Program-made: the position numbers and the translations under genes
The notes under the pieces: model-generated
Databases searched by the model: none
Told to the model about the DNA's origin: nothing
The model's input: only the letters and a program-made list of their open reading frames with translations
Assembly (NCBI RefSeq): GCF_019186805.1
Contig: NZ_CP066783.1
Coordinates: 2,865,501 to 2,929,500, forward strand
DNA: 64,000 nt
Direction of reading: 5' to 3'
From: Comamonas fluminis
Lineage (GTDB): Bacteria; Pseudomonadota; Gammaproteobacteria; Burkholderiales; Burkholderiaceae_C
Shown here: piece after piece, positions 50,974 to 59,322 of the stretch
Layout: each line of letters opens with the position of its first letter
How positions within the stretch are numbered: position 1 is the first letter of the stretch

Positions 50974-53694
50974 ATGCTGCAACTGCGTGACGGGCAAGCC
51001 CCGGCCACCGCCATCTATCGCGCCGACTACGAGGCTCCCGCCTGGTGGATCGAAACGGTGGATCTGACTTTTGACCTAGACCCGGCCAAGACGCGTGTAC
51101 TCAACAAGATGCGCGTGCGCCGCAACCCCGACGTGCCCGCACAAGCCCTGCGCCTGGATGGCGACGAGCTGAATCTGGCGCGTGTGATGGTCAACGGCGG
51201 TGGTACCTCGTTCAAGATGGACGGCGACCAGCTGGTGCTGGAGAACCTGCCCGAAGGCTCTGATCCTGTCGAGCTGGAGATTTTCACCACCTGCGCGCCC
51301 ATCAAGAACACCAAGCTCATGGGCTTGTATGTGAGCGAGGACACGTTCTTCACGCAGTGCGAGGCCGAAGGCTTTCGCCGCATCACCTACTTCCTGGACC
51401 GTCCGGATGTGATGGCCATGTACACCGTGACACTGCGCGCCGCCAAGGCCCAGTACCCGGTGCTGCTGTCCAACGGCAATCTGGTGGAGTCCGGTGATCT
51501 GGAAGATGGCCGCCACTTTGCCAAGTGGGTCGATCCGCACAAAAAGCCCAGCTATTTGTTTGCGCTGGTCGCAGGCAATCTGGTCGCCCGCGAGCAAAAG
51601 ATCAAGAGCCGCGCGGGCCGCGACCACCTGCTACAGGTGTTTGTGCGCCCCGGCGATCTGGAGAAGACCGAGCACGCCATGAACTCCCTCATGCACTCCG
51701 TTGCATGGGATGAGGCCCGCTTTGGCCTGAGCCTGGACCTGGACCGCTTCATGATCGTCGCCACCAGCGACTTCAACATGGGCGCCATGGAAAACAAGGG
51801 CCTGAACATCTTCAACACCAAGTATGTTCTGGCCAACCAGGCCACGGCCACCGACACCGACTACTTCAATATTGAGAGCGTGGTCGGCCATGAATACTTC
51901 CACAACTGGACCGGCGACCGTGTGACCTGCCGCGACTGGTTCCAGCTGTCGCTGAAAGAAGGCCTCACCGTCTTCCGCGATCAGGAATTTTCCATGGACA
52001 TGGCGGGCAGCCAGTCGGCCCGCGCCGTCAAGCGCATCGACGATGTGCGCGTGCTGCGCACCGTGCAGTTCCCCGAGGATGCAGGCCCCATGGCCCACCC
52101 CGTGCGCCCGGACAGCTATATCGAGATCAACAACTTCTACACGGTCACGATCTACGAAAAGGGTGCGGAAGTCGTGCGCATGCAGCACAACCTGGTGGGC
52201 CGCGAAGGCTTTGCCAAGGGCATGAAGCTGTACTTTGAGCGCCACGACGGCCACGCCGTGACCTGCGACGATTTCTCGCAAGCCATTGCCGACGCTAATC
52301 CGGACTCGCCCCTCGCCCAAGACCTGCAACAGTTCCGCCGCTGGTACAGCCAGGCCGGTACGCCCGTGCTCAAGGCCGTGGGCCAGTACGACGCTGCCGC
52401 CCAGACCTACACGCTGACGCTGTCGCAAAGCTGCGCTGCCACCGTGGGTCAGAGCGAAAAGCTGCCTTTCGTCATTCCCGTGCAGATGGGCCTGCTCACC
52501 GCCAGCGGCCAACAAATCGCGCTGCAACTGCAAGGCGAAGAAGCTGCCCAAGGAACCAGCCGCATGCTGGTGTTGACCGAAGCCGAGCAAAGCTTTGTCT
52601 TCACCAACGTGGCCGAAGCGCCTGTGCCATCGCTGCTGCGCACCTTTAGCGCCCCTGTGGTGCTGGAGCACGAGTTCAGCGACGCAGATCTGCTGACCCT
52701 GCTGGCCCACGACAGCGACCCATTCAACCAATGGGAAGCCAGCCAGCGACTGGGCCTGCGCTACGCTCTCAAAGCAATAGCTGCAAGCGCAGATACACAG
52801 AGCGCTAGTGACCAATTGGGCTCCAATATCCTACCCGCAGACTTTATCGGCGCCATGCGCCGCGTGCTGCAGGACGAAAAGCTGGATGCAGCTTTCAAGG
52901 ATCTGGTGCTCACGCTTCCGTCCGAGAGCTATATCGCCGAGCAACTGGCCGAAGTCGATCCGCAGCGCGTGCACGCCGTGCGCGAAGCCATGATCTTGCA
53001 ACTGGCCACCAGCCTGCTGCCTCAATGGGAAGCCGCCTGGGAAGCCAACCGCGACACCGGCGCCTATCAGCCTGACCATGTCAGCGCCGGTCGCCGCGCC
53101 CTGGCCGGTCGTGCCCTGTCCATGCTGTGCCTGAATGCGGCGCAGACCGGTGACACCGTCTGGCCCGGCAAGGCCTACCAGCGCTGCAAGGACGCCAGCA
53201 ATATGACGGACCGCATGGCAGCCCTGTCGGCCCTGGTCTACAGCGCCAACCCCTTGTCTGAGCAAGCGCTGCAGCGCTTTCACGCCATGTTCAAGCAAGA
53301 CGCGCTGGTGCTGGACAAGTGGTTTGCCCTGCAAGGCGGCGCCAGCGACCGCGGCGGCAATGTGCTGCCTGCCGTCAAGGCGCTGATGAAGCATGCCGAC
53401 TTCCAGATCAAGAACCCCAACCGCGCACGCAGCCTGATCTTCAGCTTCTGCAACAACGCCGGCGCCTTCCACCGCGCCGATGCCGCCGGTTATGTGTTCT
53501 GGGCCGATCGCGTGATCGAAATCGATGGCTTCAACCCGCAAGTAGCCGCCCGCCTAGCCCGCGTGATGGACCGCTGGAGCAAGCTGGCCGAGCCCTACCG
53601 CACGGCCGCACGCACCGCCATCGAGCGCGTGGCTGCCAAGCCCAATCTGTCCAACGACGTGCGTGAAGTCATCACGCGCGCACTGGCAGACTAA
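50974..53694 (+). CDS. pepN: Aminopeptidase N (M1 family)
   Basis: 906 residues, full length for bacterial PepN. The exopeptidase motif Gly-Ala-Met-Glu-Asn at about 270-274. Zinc motif His-Glu-Tyr-Phe-His at 306-310 with the third ligand Glu in Leu-Lys-Glu-Gly about 329. C-terminal helical domains follow. Cleaves N-terminal residues from peptides in the cytoplasm. Starts 18 bp after prfB. Codons for about residues 597-617 (near 52770-52830) match the family-A repeat in frame, in a linker region rather than in the catalytic core. Confidence 0.95.
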   Translation: MLQLRDGQAPATAIYRADYEAPAWWIETVDLTFDLDPAKTRVLNKMRVRRNPDVPAQALRLDGDELNLARVMVNGGGTSFKMDGDQLVLENLPEGSDPVELEIFTTCAPIKNTKLMGLYVSEDTFFTQCEAEGFRRITYFLDRPDVMAMYTVTLRAAKAQYPVLLSNGNLVESGDLEDGRHFAKWVDPHKKPSYLFALVAGNLVAREQKIKSRAGRDHLLQVFVRPGDLEKTEHAMNSLMHSVAWDEARFGLSLDLDRFMIVATSDFNMGAMENKGLNIFNTKYVLANQATATDTDYFNIESVVGHEYFHNWTGDRVTCRDWFQLSLKEGLTVFRDQEFSMDMAGSQSARAVKRIDDVRVLRTVQFPEDAGPMAHPVRPDSYIEINNFYTVTIYEKGAEVVRMQHNLVGREGFAKGMKLYFERHDGHAVTCDDFSQAIADANPDSPLAQDLQQFRRWYSQAGTPVLKAVGQYDAAAQTYTLTLSQSCAATVGQSEKLPFVIPVQMGLLTASGQQIALQLQGEEAAQGTSRMLVLTEAEQSFVFTNVAEAPVPSLLRTFSAPVVLEHEFSDADLLTLLAHDSDPFNQWEASQRLGLRYALKAIAASADTQSASDQLGSNILPADFIGAMRRVLQDEKLDAAFKDLVLTLPSESYIAEQLAEVDPQRVHAVREAMILQLATSLLPQWEAAWEANRDTGAYQPDHVSAGRRALAGRALSMLCLNAAQTGDTVWPGKAYQRCKDASNMTDRMAALSALVYSANPLSEQALQRFHAMFKQDALVLDKWFALQGGASDRGGNVLPAVKALMKHADFQIKNPNRARSLIFSFCNNAGAFHRADAAGYVFWADRVIEIDGFNPQVAARLARVMDRWSKLAEPYRTAARTAIERVAAKPNLSNDVREVITRALAD

Positions 53695-53699
53695 GCCGC

Positions 53700-54680
53700 A
53701 TGCCTACAGGCATACTCCGCAAAAGCGCAGCCACCCTGGGTGCTGCGCTGGGACTGAGCGCGCAAGCGGTCAGCCCCAGCGCAGGCTCCGCAACAGGTTT
53801 TGAAGCCCGCTTTGCACCGCTGTATGCCACGGTCTTTACCGAAGGTGCCAGCTTCAGCGGCAAGGCCATGAGCGCTGATCTGCAGGCGCTGGAACCCTTG
53901 GTGAAAAAGTCGGGAGTTGCTGCAAGCAATGTTTTCCGGCTGTTCTACACCGAAGCCAGCGTCTATGGCCGCCGCGGCATGCCTGCAGAAGCCGCCAAGG
54001 CCGCTCAGGCAGCGCTGGTGGCCATGCCGCAGGTCAGCGACCCGCAGTGGGCTTACGCTCATTTCTTTCTGCGCTACTCCAGCATCCGCTGGCTTGCAGA
54101 CTCAGAGCAATACGAAGCGGCCCTCAAACTGGTACGCAGCTTTCAGTCCCAGTACCCATTGCCGCAGATTGAGCGACTGCCCGTAGAAATGCGCTGGGAT
54201 GACAGCCACCCCATACCGCAGGCCCGCGACTTTCCCTCGCAATTGCAAATCCTCGGCGTGTACGAAGATGAAGGCTATGTTCTGCATGAGCAAGGAAAGT
54301 ACCGCGAAGCCCGTCTGGCCAATGAACGCCTGCTGCCTGTTTCACGCCAGCGTCTCAAAGCGCTGGGCAAGATGGAACGGATGCGTGGTTTGCTCACCAA
54401 TATTGCGCAGAATTGCTATGAGCTGGGCGAGTTCGACCAAGCCAGAGCTTATCTGCAGGAGCGCCTGCAAATTGCCCTGAACGAGCAAGATCACGCTACG
54501 GTGTATGACTGCTATTTTCAACTCATGGTGCTTGCCCATGAACAAAAGCAGGCACAGCAAGCCCTCCAATGGCTGACCCGCTATGAGCAATACGCGCTAG
54601 CCCAGAACGACAGCCAGCAACAGGCCCGAGCCAAGGAGTTGCTGGCAGAACTGGGCCAGCGAAACACGGGACACCGCTGA
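53700..54680 (+). CDS. Helical-repeat (TPR-like) protein of unknown function
   Basis: 326 residues. A weak signal-like start (about 1-25, small residues) is followed by a helical protein. Repeated patterns such as Ala-Ala-Lys-Ala-Ala-Gln-Ala-Ala-Leu (about 100) and Phe-Asp-Gln-Ala-Arg-Ala-Tyr-Leu-Gln-Glu-Arg-Leu (about 247) resemble TPR helices. It starts 5 bp after pepN, so the two are probably cotranscribed. No enzymatic motif seen. Confidence 0.65.
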   Translation: MPTGILRKSAATLGAALGLSAQAVSPSAGSATGFEARFAPLYATVFTEGASFSGKAMSADLQALEPLVKKSGVAASNVFRLFYTEASVYGRRGMPAEAAKAAQAALVAMPQVSDPQWAYAHFFLRYSSIRWLADSEQYEAALKLVRSFQSQYPLPQIERLPVEMRWDDSHPIPQARDFPSQLQILGVYEDEGYVLHEQGKYREARLANERLLPVSRQRLKALGKMERMRGLLTNIAQNCYELGEFDQARAYLQERLQIALNEQDHATVYDCYFQLMVLAHEQKQAQQALQWLTRYEQYALAQNDSQQQARAKELLAELGQRNTGHR

Positions 54681-54749
54681 CACCAGCTGCGCCCTCCCCC
54701 TATTTCCTGTCCATCTCGGATTTGTATCGAATACTCAAGGAGTTGAACC

Positions 54750-55772
54750 ATGAAAAAAAATATCAGCCTGACCCGCTATCTGGTCGAGCAGCAACGCGTT
54801 GACGGCCTCATCCCCGGCCAGTTGCGTCTGCTGCTGGAAGTCGTCGCCCGCGCCTGCAAGCGCATCAGCTTTGCCGTGAACAAGGGCGAGTTGGGTGATG
54901 TCATGGGCACCGCTGGCAGCGAAAACGTGCAAGGCGAAGTGCAGAAGAAGCTGGACATCATCGCCAACGAAACCCTGATCGAAGCCAACGAATGGGGCGG
55001 CCACCTGGCAGCCATGGCGTCGGAAGAAATGGAAGGCATCTACGTGGTGCCCAACCGTTACCCCCAGGGCGAATACCTGCTGATGTTCGACCCACTGGAC
55101 GGCTCCTCCAACATCGACATCAATATGTCGATCGGCACCATCTTCAGCGTGCTCAAGAAGCCCGAGGGTCACCCCGGCGTGCACGATACCGACTTCTTCC
55201 AGCCCGGCACCCAGCAAGTGGCCGCCGGCTACTGCATCTACGGCCCCCAGACCACTCTGGTGCTGACCGTGGGCGATGGCGTGGCCATGTTCACTCTGGA
55301 CCGCGAGCAAGGCTCCTTCCTGTTGGTGGAAGAAAACGTCCGCATTCCTGACGACACCAAGGAATTCGCCATCAATATGTCGAACATGCGTCACTGGGAC
55401 GAGCCCGTGAAGCGCTATGTGGACGAAGTGCTGGCCGGCAAGGAAGGCCCACGCGGCAAGGACTTCAACATGCGCTGGGTGGCAGCCATGGTGGCCGACG
55501 TACACCGCATCCTGTGCCGCGGCGGCATCTTCATGTACCCCTGGGACAAGCGCGAGCCACAAAAGCCCGGCAAGCTGCGTCTGATGTACGAAGCCAACCC
55601 CATGAGCTGGCTGGTCGAACAAGCCGGCGGCATGGCCACCAACGGCCGCCAGCGCATTCTGGACATACAGCCCACCCAGCTGCACGAGCGCGTGAGCGTG
55701 GTGCTGGGCTCCAAGAACGAAGTGGAACGCGTGACCCAGTACCACCTCGAAGCTGACAAAAAAGCGCTATAA
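54750..55772 (+). CDS. fbp: Class 1 fructose-1,6-bisphosphatase
   Basis: 340 residues. Metal and substrate motif [11 protein letters not shown] about 112-122, and [14 protein letters not shown] about 281-294 binding the metal-bridging Glu. Hydrolyses fructose-1,6-bisphosphate in gluconeogenesis. Ribosome site AAGGAG upstream. The stop codon TAA overlaps the -10 box of the tRNA gene. Confidence 0.96.
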   Translation: MKKNISLTRYLVEQQRVDGLIPGQLRLLLEVVARACKRISFAVNKGELGDVMGTAGSENVQGEVQKKLDIIANETLIEANEWGGHLAAMASEEMEGIYVVPNRYPQGEYLLMFDPLDGSSNIDINMSIGTIFSVLKKPEGHPGVHDTDFFQPGTQQVAAGYCIYGPQTTLVLTVGDGVAMFTLDREQGSFLLVEENVRIPDDTKEFAINMSNMRHWDEPVKRYVDEVLAGKEGPRGKDFNMRWVAAMVADVHRILCRGGIFMYPWDKREPQKPGKLRLMYEANPMSWLVEQAGGMATNGRQRILDIQPTQLHERVSVVLGSKNEVERVTQYHLEADKKAL

Positions 55773-55773
55773 T
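55768..55773 (+). promoter_or_regulatory. Perfect TATAAT -10 box of the tRNA-Thr gene, inside the end of fbp
   Basis: TATAAT lies 11 bases before the tRNA 5' end and includes the fbp stop codon. No good -35 is seen at 17 bases, as is common for extended or GC-discriminator stable RNA promoters. Confidence 0.6.
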
Positions 55774-55784
55774 TTCCGCTTACC

Positions 55785-55860
55785 GCCGGTGTAGCTCAGT
55801 CGGTAGAGCAGCTCATTCGTAATGAGAAGGTCGGGTGTTCGATTCATCTCTCCGGCACCA
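55785..55860 (+). tRNA. tRNA-Thr (anticodon CGT)
   Basis: 76 bases with encoded CCA. Cloverleaf: acceptor GCCGGTG/CTCCGGC (one T-T mismatch at pair 6-67), D-arm GCTC...GAGC, anticodon arm with loop TTCGTAA and anticodon at 55818-55820, T-arm with loop TTCGATT and two G-T pairs. It is the integration target of the element that follows: its 3' part from the anticodon loop is repeated at 59091. Confidence 0.92.
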
Positions 55861-55862
55861 AA
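55816..55862. other. attL: 47-bp core at the 3' half of tRNA-Thr
   Basis: TTCGTAATGAGAAGG...CGGCACCAAA, identical over 47 bp to 59091-59137. It starts at tRNA position 32 in the anticodon loop, the standard crossover site for tRNA-specific tyrosine recombinases. Confidence 0.93.
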
Positions 55863-55867
55863 TAGAA

Positions 55868-55897
55868 GCCTCAGATTCGCAAGGATCTGAGGCTTTT
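55868..55897 (+). terminator. Terminator of the tRNA-Thr gene (element-borne copy)
   Basis: GCCTCAGAT, TCGCAAGG, ATCTGAGGC, TTTTCTC. The homologous host terminator lies at 59143. Confidence 0.85.
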
Positions 55898-55915
55898 CTC
55901 ATTGGTGCGCTGTAG

Positions 55916-56926
55916 CTATTTCGTAACCGCGAACAAATTATCGAGGCGAGAGGCTGCAATCTGCAAGCCCTCTGGCGCAACGTGCGCGTAACGCTCAACC
56001 ATCTCAAGCGTTTTCCAACCACCCAAACGCTGTAGCTCGTGGGTAGGCGTACCCGCTTGCCGGTGCCATGTGGCGAAGGTGTGTCTCAGGTCGTGCCACC
56101 GAAAGTCCTCAATGCCAGCGCGTTTAAGCGCCGCCCGCCATGCCTTGGTATTCACTTGCACGATGGGATTGCCTTCGTACGTGAAAACATGGGTCGGATG
56201 ATCCCCTTGGCGCTTTTGCAAAACCTGCATCGCAGCCTCATTCAGTGGCACAGCGTGAGCCCTGCCGTTCTTGTGATCTTCCGCCGCAACCCATAGATGC
56301 CGCCGTTCCAAGCTGATCTGCCGCCATTGCAACTTTGTCACGTTGCCTTGGCGTAGACCCGTCGCCACCGAGAACACCGCCATATCGCGCAGATGCTCAG
56401 GCAACTGCACCAGCAGCCGCTCAAACTCCTCTTGCGTCAGCGCACGAATACGCCCGCCCTTGTCGCGCAGCATGCCTACCTTGGGCACACGATCCAGCCA
56501 TTCCCATTCATTACAGGCCCTACGCAAGATGGCGCGCACCAGAGCCATGTAGCGATTGACCGTAGCCGGCGCAACGCCCTTGGATCGCTTGGCCTTCACC
56601 TCGTCCAGTAATGCCCGGTTGATCTGGTCCAAGGCTTTCCCCCCTAGATACGGGTGGAACCAACGCAGCATGGATTTGTCCCATGCCTGTGTGCGCTTAT
56701 GCGTCGTCTCAGCCAGAAAACGCTCGGCAGCTTCGTCCCAAGTTTTGCGCGGCTTAACGCCGAGCTGGTCTTGCTCCCAGCGCTCCGTCTTGAGCTTGTC
56801 ATGCAGCTTCTGCGCTTGTCGTTTATTAGCCGTTCCAGTGCTGTGATAGAAGGGTTTCAGTTCACCTTTTATCGCAGGCAGTTTGACCCACCAGAAGCCC
56901 GAATCCTTGCGTTTGTAGAGGGTCAT
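55916..56926 (-). CDS. Tyrosine-type site-specific integrase
   Basis: 336 residues from the ATG at 56926. An N-terminal SAM-like core-binding domain (about 55-145), then the catalytic domain with Arg192 (Gly-Leu-Arg-Gln-Gly), Lys219, His278-x-x-Arg281 (His-Asp-Leu-Arg-His), Trp304 and nucleophile Tyr313 (Glu-Arg-Tyr-Ala-His-Val). All the catalytic residues are present. It starts within the rep stop codon (ATGA), and its 3' end faces attL, only 54 bp away. Confidence 0.94.
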   Translation of the reverse strand: MTLYKRKDSGFWWVKLPAIKGELKPFYHSTGTANKRQAQKLHDKLKTERWEQDQLGVKPRKTWDEAAERFLAETTHKRTQAWDKSMLRWFHPYLGGKALDQINRALLDEVKAKRSKGVAPATVNRYMALVRAILRRACNEWEWLDRVPKVGMLRDKGGRIRALTQEEFERLLVQLPEHLRDMAVFSVATGLRQGNVTKLQWRQISLERRHLWVAAEDHKNGRAHAVPLNEAAMQVLQKRQGDHPTHVFTYEGNPIVQVNTKAWRAALKRAGIEDFRWHDLRHTFATWHRQAGTPTHELQRLGGWKTLEMVERYAHVAPEGLQIAASRLDNLFAVTK

Positions 56927-58077
56927 GCGACACCCCCTCTCAGCTCCCAATCAAGCATGGCCGGATCGCGCTTGACGTGGTAGCTGTATGGGTCGATGCG
57001 TGTTGGTATGCCAGGACGAATCAGCTTATCCACCACCGCAGCGTAGTCGCCCTGCATCACTTGCATCATCAGGTTGATCAGCTTGCCGCAATGCTGTTTA
57101 GCGTTGTCGCAGGCCGCATCAAATGCGATCTGCGCGGCCTTAGTCACCGTCTTGATAACGGACTGCTCTTCACTCAAGAACGACAGGCAAGGGTAAGAGC
57201 CAGCAAGATAGTGGCTAGGACGAGTAAGGATGTCATAGGGAATGAACCGATCTTCTGCACGCCACTCAACCTCAATGCGCGTCCAAGGGCTGCATGCTTC
57301 GCCAAGCTGCTTGCCCTTTTCGTAGATGCGTGCGTACTTGCCGCTAGCACGATTGCCAATACCAAGCGTGCGCCCCTTGGCCGATGCATCGCCGTCCAGC
57401 CAGTCCCCATAACAGGCATGAATGGGCTTGCGACCACCTGCGTTGAATCCGTCGCTCTGGTACTGCTGGATCGCCCAAGCAATCGAAATCAACTGGCCTT
57501 GGAAGTCGTCATAAGCGAGGTCTGTGCGCTTGATGGTGGCCCTGTGCTGCTCAAGCCATGCAGCCAGTTCAGCCCATCGCGTCACCATCGAGCAACCCTT
57601 GCCCATAAGGCTGAAATACACCCGGCCACGCTGACTCTCGCCACCCCATGCGATGACCCCAGCACCATCGCCGAAGCGTGCAGAAAAGCGAAAACCGAAC
57701 AAGCCTTTGCGATGCTCAACAGTGCCCACCTCAATGAAGGCAGACATTTCCTGCATCACCCAAGCGTAGGACTGTTCATCAGGAGGAACGATAGAAAACG
57801 CCAGCGCATCAATCAATGCGATGCCTTCACGAGCTGGCTCTACCGGCACCATGTGCCGTGTGACTTCGTAGCCTCGCGAGTTTGCGAGCAACTCAACCGG
57901 TTCCCCGGTTTCCAAATCAACCCCCACGTAGTGAGGTTGGCTTGTGCTGTTCTTTCTCCCCGTGGTTACTACACGGGGCGCAGGCGGTGTGTCGCAGGCA
58001 CGTGCAGCGTGGACGTGCCCGGCCTGCGGCACACCGCCAACGTCGCTCGGCGAATCAGGAATTTCAGAAAAAGACAT
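56923..58077 (-). CDS. Replication initiation protein, RstA/Rep_trans-like
   Basis: 384 residues. Landmarks: Arg-Thr-Asp-Leu-Ala-Tyr-Asp-Asp in the middle, Gly-Arg-Thr-Leu-Gly-Ile-Gly-Asn-Arg and Lys-Tyr-Ala-Arg-Ile-Tyr-Glu-Lys-Gly-Lys-Gln, then Trp-Thr-Arg-Ile-Glu-Val-Glu-Trp-Arg. This is the pattern of replication initiation factors of filamentous phages (RstA of CTX phage) and staphylococcal rolling-circle plasmids, in which a Tyr nicks the origin. Start at 58077 with GGAG 7 bases upstream. The Pro-rich first 60 residues look unstructured. Coupled to the integrase gene. Confidence 0.85.
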   Translation of the reverse strand: MSFSEIPDSPSDVGGVPQAGHVHAARACDTPPAPRVVTTGRKNSTSQPHYVGVDLETGEPVELLANSRGYEVTRHMVPVEPAREGIALIDALAFSIVPPDEQSYAWVMQEMSAFIEVGTVEHRKGLFGFRFSARFGDGAGVIAWGGESQRGRVYFSLMGKGCSMVTRWAELAAWLEQHRATIKRTDLAYDDFQGQLISIAWAIQQYQSDGFNAGGRKPIHACYGDWLDGDASAKGRTLGIGNRASGKYARIYEKGKQLGEACSPWTRIEVEWRAEDRFIPYDILTRPSHYLAGSYPCLSFLSEEQSVIKTVTKAAQIAFDAACDNAKQHCGKLINLMMQVMQGDYAAVVDKLIRPGIPTRIDPYSYHVKRDPAMLDWELRGGVA

Positions 58078-58094
58078 GCGAACTCCAACGGTTG

Positions 58095-58138
58095 GGGTTC
58101 GCTGTTGACATGGGATATATGCATGCGGCGGCGAACCC
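58095..58138. promoter_or_regulatory. Candidate origin or operator dyad upstream of rep
   Basis: GGGTTCGC (58095-58102) and GCGAACCC (58131-58138) are perfect inverted repeats around an AT-rich centre that holds TTGACA and ATATAT. It lies 18 bp upstream of the rep start, inside a 231-bp gap that is otherwise without a supported gene. It could be the double-strand origin or the binding site of a repressor. Confidence 0.4.
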
Positions 58139-58308
58139 TTGTTTGAAAGGACTCGCAAAAGCATCGCTTGCTCATGGTCTTGTCAGGGCATGTTGTGGCA
58201 CTCGTGGCCGCCCACACGACAGTTAGACCGGGCGTTTTGTGACCAGGACGCCAGACCCGTTATTTGCAAGCGCAATGCTAATGCGAATGCCTCACCAAAT
58301 GCAATAGC

Positions 58309-58530
58309 TCAATCGCTAGGTGTTGCGTCCTCGTCGTATGACGGGTCATCAGGGGATCGGAATGAGTAGATCACTCGTCCCGTTTTTGGGTCTTTGCGCT
58401 GAATGACTTTGACACCCGGCTCAGCCAGCAATGCTTTCGTCTCCTGCCTAGAAAGCATTGTTTCCAATACGTCGATAACCGATGGCTCATGACGCTGTGG
58501 AACCTCCACAATGTTTGGCTTCTTTTTCAT
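58309..58530 (-). CDS. Small charged protein of the tRNA-Thr element
   Basis: 73 residues, basic N-terminus (Lys-Lys-Lys-Pro), acidic C-terminus (Asp-Glu-Asp-Ala-Thr-Pro-Ser-Asp). Middle part Ser-Arg-Gln-Glu-Thr-Lys-Ala-Leu-Leu and Gly-Val-Lys-Val-Ile-Gln-Arg-Lys-Asp-Pro. The start overlaps the gene upstream by 4 bases. No family recognised; a DNA-binding or Rep-accessory role is possible (RstB-like position) but not shown. Confidence 0.6.
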   Translation of the reverse strand: MKKKPNIVEVPQRHEPSVIDVLETMLSRQETKALLAEPGVKVIQRKDPKTGRVIYSFRSPDDPSYDEDATPSD

Positions 58531-59009
58531 GCGCTCACCTCCATTGCAGAGGTTGAGTCATCAGGGGGTTGCACCCCCTCCTTACGCTGCGCTCCAGCCC
58601 CCGAGGTGGCTTCGCCCCCTCCACTACGTGGCCCCTCCCCTAAAGGTTTATCAATAAGCGGCGCGACTGACTGAGCCACCTCGTTGACAAGGCCTTCAAC
58701 CTTATGGACAGCCTCCACAATTCGCTCAATTTGCAATCCAACTGGATAGACCCAATCAGGCGGATCATTGGACTGATTAATGGCGCTCATCCAAAGCTGA
58801 GCTTCAAGCACGACACGATTAAGGTCTGACACGGCCTGTACAGCTTGCCATTCGGTTCTAGCAAGTTGATCTTCAACCGTAATGGCCTTCGTCGTCTTGT
58901 GCCCACACACACAGTCTGCATGTGAGAAGCCAGCTATTTGATCGAAAACGTCTGCTTGTTCAAGCGCCTTCCCACAGGAGGGACAGGCCGCAAATTTCGA
59001 TGGATTCAT
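58527..59009 (-). CDS. Zinc-ribbon-like protein of the tRNA-Thr element
   Basis: 160 residues. The N-terminus has Cys-Pro-Ser-Cys-Gly-Lys and then Cys-Val-Cys-Gly-His-Lys about 20 residues on, a likely zinc ribbon. A long helical region (about 45-120) follows, then a Gly/Ser/Pro-rich tail. First gene of the element operon, starting 82 bp inside attR. Possible regulator or single-strand DNA binding protein; function not known. Confidence 0.6.
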   Translation of the reverse strand: MNPSKFAACPSCGKALEQADVFDQIAGFSHADCVCGHKTTKAITVEDQLARTEWQAVQAVSDLNRVVLEAQLWMSAINQSNDPPDWVYPVGLQIERIVEAVHKVEGLVNEVAQSVAPLIDKPLGEGPRSGGGEATSGAGAQRKEGVQPPDDSTSAMEVSA

Positions 59010-59090
59010 GCGTAACTCCTACGTAGTCAAAAAACCACGGTCAGAGCTACAGTCCCCTATGGACGGAGCCAAAAATCGTCCCAATTGGCC

Positions 59091-59137
59091 TTCGTAATGA
59101 GAAGGTCGGGTGTTCGATTCATCTCTCCGGCACCAAA
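59091..59137. other. attR: 47-bp copy of the tRNA-Thr 3' end
   Basis: Identical to 55816-55862. Preceded by unrelated DNA, so this is a partial tRNA, not a gene. The reverse strand translates into the well-known spurious protein made from tRNA genes. Confidence 0.93.
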
Positions 59138-59142
59138 CAGAA

Positions 59143-59174
59143 GCCCCAGATTCGCAAGAGCCTGGGGCTTTTTT
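59143..59174 (+). terminator. Terminator beyond attR (original host copy)
   Basis: GCCCCAG, loop, CTGGGGC, TTTTTT. Diverged homologue of the terminator at 55868, showing that the element carried its own version. Confidence 0.8.
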
Positions 59175-59252
59175 GCAAGCGACTTGACCCAGGTTCTGCC
59201 ACAGGCAGAGGAGCATTTCGCCATGTCTGCACACATGCAAATTTCATTCCAT

Positions 59253-59281
59253 TTGCACATAAAGCAGCATTGTTTTATAAT
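59253..59281 (+). promoter_or_regulatory. Strong sigma-70 promoter of the small-gene/infA operon
   Basis: TTGCAC (59253-59258), 17-bp spacer, TATAAT (59276-59281). The start of transcription is expected near 59288. The 59138-59502 gap holds this promoter and a long leader. Confidence 0.75.
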
Positions 59282-59292
59282 TAATGAGTTTT

Positions 59293-59322
59293 ACTGCATG
59301 AAACTTGCCTCATGCAGTTTTT
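59293..59322 (+). promoter_or_regulatory. Hairpin with T-run at the very start of the transcript
   Basis: ACTGCATGA, loop, TCATGCAGT and TTTTT: a terminator-like hairpin only a few bases after the predicted start site. It could be an attenuator, a 5'-protecting stem or a minimal RNA. A second stem, CCCTTG/CAAGGG, lies at 59463-59479, 22 bp before the next start. Confidence 0.6.

Larger units (their letters stand above)
55816..59137. mobile_element. 3.3-kb integrative element in tRNA-Thr(CGT), Rep plus integrase, no structural genes
   Basis: Bounded by 47-bp direct repeats; the unit from repeat start to repeat start is 3275 bp. It encodes on the minus strand a zinc-ribbon-like protein, a small charged protein, an RstA/Rep_trans-like replication protein and a tyrosine integrase, in two coupled pairs. 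There are no capsid, coat, Zot, conjugation or toxin-antitoxin genes. It supplies the tRNA with a replacement 3' end and terminator, so the tRNA stays functional. The plan fits a satellite of a filamentous phage or a small integrated rolling-circle plasmid; which one is inferred. Confidence 0.88.

Noticed and set aside
55813..56022. Minus-strand small frame over the tRNA-Thr and attL, with a similar frame at 59019-59240
   Set aside because: It is the reverse translation of tRNA-Thr, a known false protein found in many databases.
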